Positions 23,094-33,145 of a stretch of DNA of 64,000 bases are shown here, in pieces. A model generated the notes under the pieces. It was not told the origin of the DNA. It was given only the letters and a program-made list of their open reading frames with translations, and ran no database searches. The stretch's first letter is position 1. Each line of letters starts with the position of its first letter. This DNA is from Physcomitrium patens. Its lineage: Eukaryota; Streptophyta; Bryopsida; Funariales; Funariaceae. The DNA is taken from positions 13,243,369-13,307,368 of the forward strand of contig NC_037265.1 in assembly GCF_000002425.4 (NCBI RefSeq). Reading direction: 5' to 3'. The position numbers and the translations under genes are program-made.

Positions 23094-24926
23094 TCAATTT
23101 AGAACTCGAGCCGACATGAAATACTCCAAATTCTTGTGATCTATGTATATGGTCACTAGGTATGCAGCTCCTTCAAGAAAGTGACGCCATTCTTGGAAAG
23201 AATTCACTATAGCAAAAAGTTCTTTATGGTGGATCTCATAATTGATTTCAGCAGCAAAGAACTTTCGAGAATAAAATGCAACTGGATGGAGCTTCTTATC
23301 TTCTCCCATTTGTGAAAGTACAGCTCCCAAAGCAAAATCCAAAGCATCAATTTCTAAATAAAAGGCCTTTGTAAAGTCTGGATGTACCAAGATTGCAGCC
23401 ATAGTGAATGCGATCTTTAGGTCTTGAAACGCCTTCTCCGTTAGAGGTCCCCATTCCAGCTTATCCTTGTATGTCAATCGAGTGAGAAGAGCAGCAACTT
23501 GAGAGTAATTCTTGATGAAGATTTGATGGAAGTTAGCAAAGCCAAGAAAGCATTGTACGTCTCTAACTGTCTTCGGAACCTCCCAGGACACGATTGCTTC
23601 CACCTTCTTGGGGTCCATCTTCAAGCCTTCCGTAGTCGCAACGAACTCCAAAAACTCCATCTCCATTTGGTGAAATAAATACTTCTCCAACTTGACATAT
23701 AGTCCTCGCTTGCGTAGTTTCTCTAAGATCAAACGAATGTGCTTTTCATGCTCTTTCTCATTTTTGGAGAATATTAGAATATTATCCAAGTAGATGACAA
23801 CAAAATCGTCAAGGTGCTCCCGAAAAATGTCATTCATCATATGTTAGAAGACTGCTAGAGCATTCGTAAGACTAAAGGGCATGACATTATATTCAAAATG
23901 GCCATACCTTGTATGGAACGCTATCTTCCACTCATCTCTTTCTTTGATTCGTACGAGGTTGTAAGCTCCCCTTCGATCAATTTTTGTAAAGATCTTTGTA
24001 CGTCCAAGTTGTTCTAAGAGACCAAAAATCATGGATAACGGGTAACGATTCTTCTTTGTTATCTTGTTGAGGCCTCGATAGTCCACACACATCCGCAACG
24101 AGCCATCTTTCCTCTTCACAAATAAGATGGGTGACCCAGTTGACGATTTTGAATGACGGATGAAGTTCCTGGCTAGATTCTCGTCGATGTACTTCCGCAA
24201 CTCTGCTAACTCCATTTGCAATAGATTGTAGATTAGGCCAAAAAGCGGTTGTGCTCCTTCCTGTAAGTCTATGGCGCAATCATATGGTCTGTGTTCCCGT
24301 AGCATGTCGGCATATTACTTTTGAAATATATCTTTAAAATCCTTATATTGCTCCGGTATACTTGTTGTCGAGATCTTCTCTCCTGTAGTTGGAGCCGCCT
24401 AAATGACAAATGGTGTGCCTTCCTTGGACGATCTTATAAACGCTCTTGCTCCAATGAATAAGGATTTCTTTATTCGAGGTTTTCTACTAGGCTTGCTTTT
24501 GGGTGGTTTTGTGGAAAAGGTTATCTTCCGCAACCTCCAATGTATAGATGGGTTATGCTTTTCCAACCAGGAAAGACCAAGAATCATAAGATTTGATGGG
24601 GTTCTAATAATATTGAAAATAATATGGCTACTATGGCCCTTAAACGTCACTTCTATAGATTCTGATTCATGGGTGACACTACTAGACAATAAAGGTCACC
24701 CATCTATGACCTCAACGTGAACAGGTTTGGATTTTTGTACTAAACGGATCTTATGATGCTTCAAAAATTCTTCGTCTAAGAAACAAGCAGATGCTCTTGA
24801 ATCTAATAATGCTAAGTGTCTCAGTTTTTGAGGGCCAATAAACAAAGGGATTGTAAAACAAAGGGCAGGTTGAGCGAAAAGAAAGGAACCTGGTTGTTGT
24901 TGCGATATTTCACTGTCCAGCCGCAC
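23094..24926 (-). pseudogene. Element D protease, reverse transcriptase and RNase H region
   Basis: Protease segment with LALLDSRASACFLDEEFL, then RT with [33 protein letters not shown] and the catalytic VIYLDNILIFS region. RNase H has YLEIDALDFALGAVLSQ and TIYIDHKNLEYFM. The order is typical of chromoviruses. Fossil. Confidence 0.88.
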
Positions 24927-24999
24927 GGTTCTTATTGTAGCTGGGCATCCTCGTTTTCCTGAATAAACGTGCTCCTAGTCTTGACAATACGTCAATTTT

Positions 25000-25960
25000 G
25001 CTTCTTGGGGCAGTTTCTAACTTTGTGGCCTTCTTCATCGCAATACAAGCATAGACCTTCCTCCATACGTTGTTTTTTTTCTTCTAGAGTAAGAGATTTG
25101 ACACGTATCGCATCAATTTGCATGTCTTCTACCTCTGAATGTGAATTCACACTGCTTGTCAATATTATTGGGGCATGGGAAACCGTATGTTATCTTTAAA
25201 CGTTGGTCTTGGCGATGTTGGAATAGGCGATTATCACACTTCACAGCTTGGCTAATAGCTTTATTGAGCATTTGTGGATCAGGAAGAGTTAACAGCAAAT
25301 CCTTTACATCATCCCTTAAACCCCAATAGAATTGATTCATCAACGCTTCTTCATCCCAATTGATGTCGTATGCTAATTACTGGAAGTCCGATGCATAGAC
25401 TGATGTAGAGCGTATCTCTTGTCATAGTGACCGGATCTTTGTTGTAGCCCATCGAACCTTGTCGTGTTCACCAAATGCTTTCGCAAACGCCTGTCAAAAG
25501 GTTTCAAAGTTGTTTAGTATGGACGATCGTTTTTCAAACAAAGGAGCAAATCATGATAGAGCTTGTCTTGTAAGTAAGGTTCCAACAAGCCCAACACGTG
25601 ACTCTTGTGTTGGATAGCGTTCGGGCTGTAAAACTGTTATCAACCTGATTTGGTTGACGAATCCTCAAAATTTGGAACATGTACCATCGAACTTATCTGG
25701 AAGGCTAATTCGAAGCTCCTTATGTTGTAGAACCAGCGGTGCTTGTCGAACCTAAGGCAAAGTTGCTTCTCCAAGTGTAGAAGTTTGAGGCTGGTACAAC
25801 CTAGATTGTGCCATCCCAGATGCTCCATCATTATGAAGCCTTGCCACGACTCCTTCAATCTCTGCAGTTCTTTGCTATAACGTAGCGAGGGCATTCATGA
25901 TAGCATCCAACTTGGACTTTGAACTTTTCGTCATACTAATGTCTTGGCCCCCGGCCATTC
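25000..25960 (-). pseudogene. Element D gag region
   Basis: Recognisable by position between the 5' LTR and the protease, by FYWGLRDDVKDLLLTLPDP and by a cysteine-rich segment at about 25,000-25,060. The N-terminal part (about 25,640-25,960) is decayed. Fossil. Confidence 0.65.
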
Positions 25961-26237
25961 TAAGAGAAGGACAGAAATGACTCTATAAAAAGACAATATT
26001 GGTTTAGAGGAGGGTACTCCGCAACCTCTAAAATGCCTTAAGAGCTTCAAGAAAAGGGATAATCTACTCTCTCCAAGAAGAATAAGACTCCAATATTGTA
26101 ACAAAAGAAGTATCAGTTTAGAGGAGGGTAATCCGTAACCTCTAAAATGCTAGTACACTTTCAAGCAGAGAGATAATCCACACTCTAACAAAGAAGAAAC
26201 TAGCTCTGATATCTGAGGTGAGTAAGTCTCGACAAAC

Positions 26238-26629
26238 TGTCATGGACACAAAAATACAGACTCGAGATTTAACAAGAAGTTCAAGAAGAATTGGCAAGAA
26301 CTAGATTAATCAGATGAAAACAACACCAAAGAGGTGAACTAGAGCTCTAAGAGATGTGTTATCGAGACTGAAGAACTCTTCAGCCTCGATTCCAATATAT
26401 ACTTCTATTTAGGAAGCTTCTCAAGTAACTTCTACCAACTAGGAAGCTTCTAAAAGGTTCCAGAGACTTGCTTCTAGAAGGTTCTAGAAACTTATCTCTA
26501 GAAGGTTCTAAGGACTATGTCTCTAATATCTTCTACCAACTAAAAAGCTTCTAGAAGGTTACAGAGACTTACTTTTAGAAGGTTCTAGAAACTTGTCTCT
26601 AGAAGGTTCTAAAGATTATGTCCCTAACA
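26238..26629 (-). repeat. 5' LTR of element D, 392 bp
   Basis: Homologous to 20,653-20,921 but contains two tandem copies of a roughly 101-bp module (26,428-26,528 and 26,529-26,629) that bears the heat-shock elements, including TTCTAGAAGGTTCTAGAA at 26,472-26,489. A 30-nt inverted repeat lies at 26,361-26,390. A TATCAGAGCTAG block at about 26,201-26,212 (minus strand) may be a displaced primer-binding site of the initiator-methionine tRNA type. Confidence 0.88.
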
Positions 26630-26964
26630 GTTGCTCATAAAGAGAGTATGGAGTAAGATATCTCTCACTTCCAATACTTGTTACTTATGGGTGGTGGTTG
26701 CTATCTTAATAGACAACTTCTATCTTTTGATAAATTCATCCATTTAACATTCTACTAAGACTAATTATTCCTATCTTATCTATTATAAGAATATATTTTT
26801 GGTATAATTTTTATATCCTTAAGATTCTTTGTCTATTCATATATTTTATCTTTTAGCCTTCTTCGATATTAAGAATCAATCTTTTAAGCAATAGCAACCT
26901 ATCTAAAGTAATATTTTTTTATAATGTTACTTATTTTACTTATACATTTACTTATTTATTTTAA

Positions 26965-27690
26965 AAATTCTACTTTGATATTAATTAAAGGCTTTAAATT
27001 CTAATGCCTTTGTCAATATTTGATGTCTATTCTTTCTAATGTCTTTATCAACAAATCAGCAAGCATGTCTTCTATTGCACAATACTTTATATCAATCACT
27101 CTCATTTCAGTCTCCTCTCTTGTAAAGTGATGTTGAATATCAATGTATTTGATCATTCAATAATACTTTGGATTCTTTGCAAATGCAAGACATCCTTGAT
27201 TGTTACTCTCCATTGAAGTTGCTTCCATTTATATTAGTCCAATATTTTCTAAAAATTATCTAAGCCACATTGCCTCCATTATATTATGGTTTATTACTAT
27301 ATACTTGATTTCCATTGTTGATCTTGTAATTATAGATTGTTTCTTACAATTCTATAAGATAGCTTCCAGTCCAACAAAGAATACATATCTTGTTGTTGAT
27401 CTTCTATCATTTGCATCTCTAGCCCAATCCACATTACAATAATCATATAAAGTAATGTTATCATCTCTAAGATACAATTTGAAATGAAAAGTACCTTTTA
27501 AGTACCTCATGATATTTTTGATTGTTGTTCAATGGATTCATCAAGCCTTTAATATATGTTGGCTTACAACACTCATTGTATATGCAAGATCCATCCTTGT
27601 ACCAACCATTACATAAATAAATAAACATATTATTAACTTGTATGAAATACCTTATATTTGGTCTTCAATTTCAAAAAATTCTTCATCTAT
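26965..27690 (-). pseudogene. Copia element C RNase H region
   Basis: Minus-strand translation gives NNQGCLAFAKNPK-like and DIQHHFTREETEMRVI-like blocks followed by an ADLLIKTL motif, the standard end of Copia RNase H. The segment next to 27,690 matches the region before RNase H (YVMVGTRMDLAYTMS-like). Fossil. Confidence 0.8.
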
Positions 27691-29354
27691 TGTCGTAATA
27701 CATGAAGTTTTGCTTGAAAATGCTCCTAGTACCTAACTGTAGAAGATAGAATAGAAATTACAACAACAAAATCCTAATTCTAATAGAACACTAACAATGC
27801 TAAACAAACTTTAATCAAATTCAGAGAAACCTCAAAAGAATTCTAAAGAAACAATAAAAAAATCTTAAAGAAATATTAAAATGATTACAAAAATATTTCA
27901 AATACATCTCAATTCAATCTTAATTTAATCATAGTTGAAATCTTACTTTATTCAAACTTTAGGCCAAAAACTAACTAAATCTTAAATCCTAAATAAACTC
28001 AAATAAAATCCTAAATCCTAAATCAAATCTTGATCAAATCCTAACCAAATCTTAAATCCTAAATCAAATTCTAACTAAATCCTAAACTTAATCCTTAGTC
28101 CTAAATCAAATCCTAACCAAATCCTAAATCCTAAACCAAACCTAATCCTAAATCAAACCCTAACCAAATTCTAATCCTAAATCAAATCCTAATTAAATCC
28201 TAATTCTAAATCAAATCCTAACCACCTCTAAATCAAACTCTAAATCCTAAATCAAATCCTAACCAAATTCTAACCAAACTCTAATCCTAAATCAAATCCT
28301 AATCAAATCCTACTAATTTCTACAATAGAATTAAACCTCAATAACTAATGAATGAATCATTGATCTTAATTCAAATTTTTCACACTTTTTAAAAACTAAG
28401 TTAAAAACAAGTATAATTTTTTTGAAAATGTTCGAAATTACCAAATAGATGATAACCTCAAAAACATGTTTGGGTATTGGCTGGCCTCCTTTTCTAACCT
28501 TGATGCCAATCTCCTAGAGCTAATATCTCTCTTTTTTACCATTCAATTTATTTTAAAATTCTTATATATAAAAAAAAATAAGTCTAATATCTTTTCACAT
28601 AAATTTCACTCCAATCCAACTAATAGATTGCAAGAAATCTTTAAAATCCTCACTACACCTAAAATTCTACTTTTTGAGACCTTGACTCACTTACACTTCA
28701 ATAATCCTCAATTCAACCATTAGATCGAGCTAAGATTCATAATACATATGAAGCACAATTATGACCATTGATTCACAAAATTTCACTCATAGATCTATTA
28801 CAAAACTCTTGAAATCACTAGAAACATCAATCCTATTTTATTTCATAAACCCTAAGTCATCTGAAAAAAATCTTGATTTTTTAAAGCTTTTAAAAAGTCA
28901 AAAAAATTCCAAATTGTCTAAAATCAATGCTCATAGAAACCTTATCCAATCTGCTATCAAATCCCACTCTTCGATTTGCAAAAAAACCCTGAAGTCATTG
29001 TCGAAACTTGGTTTTGTGCCTCAGGATTTCAACCGTGGTTCATAATTAACCCTCTCTGGATATCAATATCTAGTTTTTCTAAGTAAATTTTGCTAGAATT
29101 TACTTTTCACTTCCTTCTAAAGATTCCTATATCATTTATTTTTCCAATCTACTTTCTTTTGCCTTTTTTATGGTTGTACAAAGTAAATAGAAGTCACCTT
29201 TCTAAAAGGCAGCATTGGTACCTTTTAGTTTTACTACCTTTTTGACTATTAACTATATTTCTAAGATAATTTTCTCTAATACTTTGAACTAGGATCTCTT
29301 ACATTATAATAATTTTTATACTCTTTTACCTATTAGTCATGTTACATCATGATA
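27691..29354 (-). repeat. B-type solo LTR inserted in Copia element C
   Basis: Interrupts the Copia pol between RT (ends near 29,355) and RNase H (resumes at 27,690). Termini are TGTCGTAATACATG at 27,691 and TTACATCATGATA at 29,354, degenerate versions of the family A LTR ends. It contains a long run of words like AAATCCTAAATC (27,961-28,320). It aligns with 47,648-49,385 in the same orientation and with 20,190-20,602 and 42,243-42,505 in the opposite one. No coding sequence. Confidence 0.75.
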
Positions 29355-31774
29355 CCATAAGCTTCATCAACTTTAAATTGGCCTCTAAAGATGTACTTAT
29401 AGGCTTATACTCTTGCACATTGAAATTTTTTAATATTTTTTTAATATACTTACTTTGACTCATTGTAATGGTCTTTTTAGCACAATCTCTCACAAATTCC
29501 ACTCCTAAATAATAGTGAAGCTTTCTCAAATCACTCATCTCATATTATTTTTCTAACTTTATCTTCAATCATTCCATCTCCTTCAATGTATTAATTAAGA
29601 TGATCAAGTCATCAATATAGAGTATGACAATTAATATGAATTTATGTAATTACATTACTTACATAGAAATATCAATATTATTATTTTTAAATCCTTCATT
29701 TAAGAAGAATATATCAAATACTGATACTATGCCTTTGGTGATTGCTTGAGTCTATACAAAGTTTTTTTCAACTTACAAATAAGGTATTTTTTTATCTTCT
29801 TCAATAAATTCTTGAAGTTAATCCATATAGATGTCATCATCTAATCTTTTATTTAAAAAGCCATCTTCACATCTATTTGATGCATTTTCAAATCCATTGT
29901 TGCTCCAATTACCACAATCATTCTAATAGTGTTGAATTTGGTCATAAGAATAAATATCTCATTGAAATCAATATCAAAAACTTATGAGTAGCCTTTAGCA
30001 ACTAATCTAGCCTTGCATCTTATAATATTACTTATTTTATCCTTCTTGATTTCAAACACCCACTTACAATCAATTAAAGTTTGATTTGGTAGAAATTGAA
30101 TCATTTTCTATTTTTCATTGTCGATGAGTGATTTGTACTCTTCTTCCATAATATTTTCTTACTTCATAACATCCATGAACTTCATTGCATTACAAAAATT
30201 CAAAGAATCAGTAAAAAATACAACATTTGCATGTTCTTCACTTACTTGAAGGAAAATATAATTCATCCACTAATCACCAAGTTGTTTTTTATTTCTCAAA
30301 GGATATTTCTTTTCACTTCATGAAGCTTTAATTTCTTTCACTTCAAGGTTTCTTGTAAACTTCTTCTCTTCAAACTTATTTCTTCACATTCAAAGGTTGG
30401 TATTCTTTATTATCATCATCATCTAGAATATTTTCATTGTCTTCATTAATAGTTTTAGCAATTATAGACATACTTTGATTTATCTTCTTTGACTCTTCAT
30501 CTTCACTCATACTTTTATCATCTTCATTGTTATTATCTTTTTCTTCTTTCTTTGCTAGAATTATAGATGTATCCACAAATACACCATTACTCTCACTTGG
30601 ACACATTTCTAAGTACTCACAAGCACTCTTATATTCCAAAAATTCTACATCATGACTCTTTATGATCTTACTGGTTTTTAAACACATAAGCCTATATGCC
30701 TTAGTACCTTCATAATATCTAATATATACATATTTTGTACCTTTTGCATCAAATTTGGACCTCATACAATCTGGTACTTTTACATAAGCAATGCATCTAA
30801 AAAATCTCATATAGAAAATACAAGGTTTCTTGCCATTCTAAGCTTCTTGTGGAGTCATTGATGTGAGTGCTCTTCTACGACACCTATTTTTTATATATAT
30901 TGCTATAATCATGACTTTTGCCTAATATTCATGAATAAAATTTTATATTTGAAGCATATTTTTTGCCATCTCCACAATAGTATGATTTGTTCTTTCAACA
31001 ATTCTATTTTATTGTGGAGTGTCAGGAATAGAGATTTATCTTATAATGCTTTGAATCTTTAAAAAATCATCAAAATGCTTTGATATATACTCACCTCTAT
31101 TTTTTATGTATAATACTTTAATCTTGCATTCACATTACTTTTCTTCAAGTACTTTAAACTCCTTAAATCTTTAAAAACACTCATTCTTGGTTTTAAAGAT
31201 ATAAATCTATGTCTTTCTAGAAAATTCATCAATAAATATCACAAAGTATCTTATTTCTCTAATTGATGGCATCTTCATTGATTTACAAATATCCAAATGC
31301 ATACTTTATAAGAATTTGGTAGCACGTGTTGTAAAACCTCTCTTTGAAATAAAGTCCTTTCTTGTTTGCTTTGAATAAAATCTTTACAAGCAAGTGTTAT
31401 GGCATTGTGGCTAAATTGACAAAGATCCAAGCCACTTGCCATAGATTGAAGCTCTTTCATGCTTTTAGCACTCAAATAACTAAGTCATTGATATCAAATT
31501 TTAATTTTTTTTGATTTTTTGAAAACTGAACAAATGTCGCCACTTTATTTCCATCTACCTTCTTAAAATTGATAAAGTAGAGGTTTCCATCTCTTAGCCT
31601 TTGATAACATATTTTCTACACAATATCATTATAAAGCATCTATTCATATTAAATTAAACTTATAACCATGTGATATAAGCTTATCGGAAGAAGATTCTTC
31701 TTTATCTTTAAAACTTGTATGATTCCCTTTAATTTAATCTTCTTTATTTGGTCCTTCACAATGATCTCTACCGC
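29355..31774 (-). pseudogene. Copia element C integrase and reverse transcriptase region
   Basis: GAG-pre-integrase part (about 31,275-31,475): MKELQSMASGLDLCQF. Integrase to RT linker (30,376-30,810): RFFRCIAYVKVPDCMRSKFD, KYVYIRYYEGTKAYR and KIIKSHDVEFLE. RT end (29,355-29,538): KLHYYLGVEFVRD and MSQSKYIKKIL. The sequence on the far side of the family A element (40,355-41,850) continues the protease and gag. Fossil. Confidence 0.85.
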
Positions 31775-33074
31775 TGTCGTGTTGTAACACGAGTATACAG
31801 TGAAAATAAAAAGAAAGGGGAATTTTATTAATATTCAGTTACCTCGAATATTGGGAGCATCGACCAACTCCAGTACAAATACTGAGTGGTCAAGTTCAGT
31901 CACTCCGTTACAGTCAGCCGGGGCATACTGAAATGCTCCATTCGATTCCAATAACGGGAGTCAGCAGGAAGAGAAGGACCAATTCACACGACGGGTTCGA
32001 GGAGCCAATTAGATCCAATTTTGATAATCCAATCCGGGTCCTCTTATCCAATATGAGACCTGAATTGGCCGGTCAACCCAATGCAGTCTAATTACGGGAA
32101 ATCCAGGTCTTACTACGGGTCTTAGCCAATCTGACGAGAAGGACCAATTTGACCCAATTATGGGAACATCCAGGTTACTATGGGCATCTTTCCCAATATA
32201 GGACCTGAATTGGTCGGGCGACTCAATGTGGTCCCGATTACGGGTTCGATTCTGTTTCAAGCTGTCCTATTCTCTGTACCATTTCAGGGAACGTTGTTTA
32301 CGGTAAATGCATCTCTTAAAGGTAAAAACGGAGGAGAAAGCTTGTTGGCGAGAGCCAATTTCGGATCCAAGCTTGAAGTGGGAGCCAATTCCGGATCTAA
32401 GACGGAAGATTGAAGAAATTCAGAGGATAAGGTTAGGACGGAATCGGAGGGGAGCTAGTTTTCAAAGCTTTTGCAAGGTTACCAGTTCGTTTTTTTTGGA
32501 GGTTTTTGAAGATCAAGGGAATTAGAGAGACGAGCTTCATGCTTCAGGTCGGGGAAGGAAAGACATAGAATTTGGATTTTTCTTCTTCGTAGAGTTTTAG
32601 GAAGACTGAGGCAATCGCTGCTGAAGTCAGTGTTGTAATGGTGAATCGGGATTTTTAAATGAAGTGGGTTTGAATACTCTTGAATGTTTTGTAAAATCGA
32701 GTTACGTCTGTGATTGAAGGATTAAAGGGGTGTCTATAGGATTGAGTATGCGGAGTGAATGAAATTTATTGGGTTAATCTAACAAGACAGTCAGTGGATA
32801 CAAGATCGTAAGTACAAAGGGGTATTGAAGATTAACAGTTTGGGTTGTTCGGGGTTCTCTGTAACGTCTAGAGACCTATCGGCTGGGGCAAAAAAAAAGA
32901 GACTTCGACAAGCAGTCGAAGAGCATCCGTATAGATTTACGGTACATTGTTGCAGTCGTTTATATTCCAGCAGTCAAAAACTGATAGACTGCTTGACTAT
33001 CGGCGAATCTCCATACTACCTTCTACAGCCAGACGCCCGGCGCGTTCTCGAGCAGGAAAGCACGTAATACGACA
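31775..33074 (+). repeat. 5' LTR of family A copy 2
   Basis: Starts TGTCGTGTTGTAACACGA, which itself contains the palindrome TCGTGTT/AACACGA, and ends GTAATACGACA. Positions about 31,912-32,345 are homologous to the gag knuckle and spacer of family T (11,500-11,920). The CCAAT pentamer occurs more than a dozen times between 31,975 and 32,400. Confidence 0.95.
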
Positions 33075-33078
33075 TAAG

Positions 33079-33094
33079 TGGTGAACCCGACGTG
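33079..33094 (+). other. Candidate primer-binding site of family A
   Basis: TGGTGAACCCGACGTG starts four bases after the 5' LTR. The same sequence lies beside the LTR of copy 1. It begins with TGG as expected for pairing with a tRNA CCA end; I do not assign the tRNA. Confidence 0.65.
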
Positions 33095-33145
33095 AAAGCT
33101 TGAGGTGGAAGGTATTGGATTTCGGTTGATTTCATCTTTATTTTT

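Larger units (their letters stand above)
20653..26629 (-). mobile_element. Chromovirus (Ty3/Gypsy) element D with LTRs and target repeat GTTGC (broken)
   Basis: LTRs 20,653-20,921 (3', 269 bp) and 26,238-26,629 (5', 392 bp), flanked by GTTGC at 20,648-20,652 and 26,630-26,634. Minus-strand order: gag (about 25,000-25,960), protease (about 24,399-24,926), RT (about 23,400-24,305), RNase H (about 23,094-23,400) and integrase with chromodomain (about 21,430-22,660). The integrase and chromodomain recall the Tcn1-like chromoviruses reported from fungi, mosses and lycophytes; this is from memory. Broken in roughly ten or more places. Confidence 0.92.

Noticed and set aside
27961-28320. Interstitial telomere array
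   Set aside because: The words are irregular and recur at the same place in three B-type LTRs, so they belong to the LTR.
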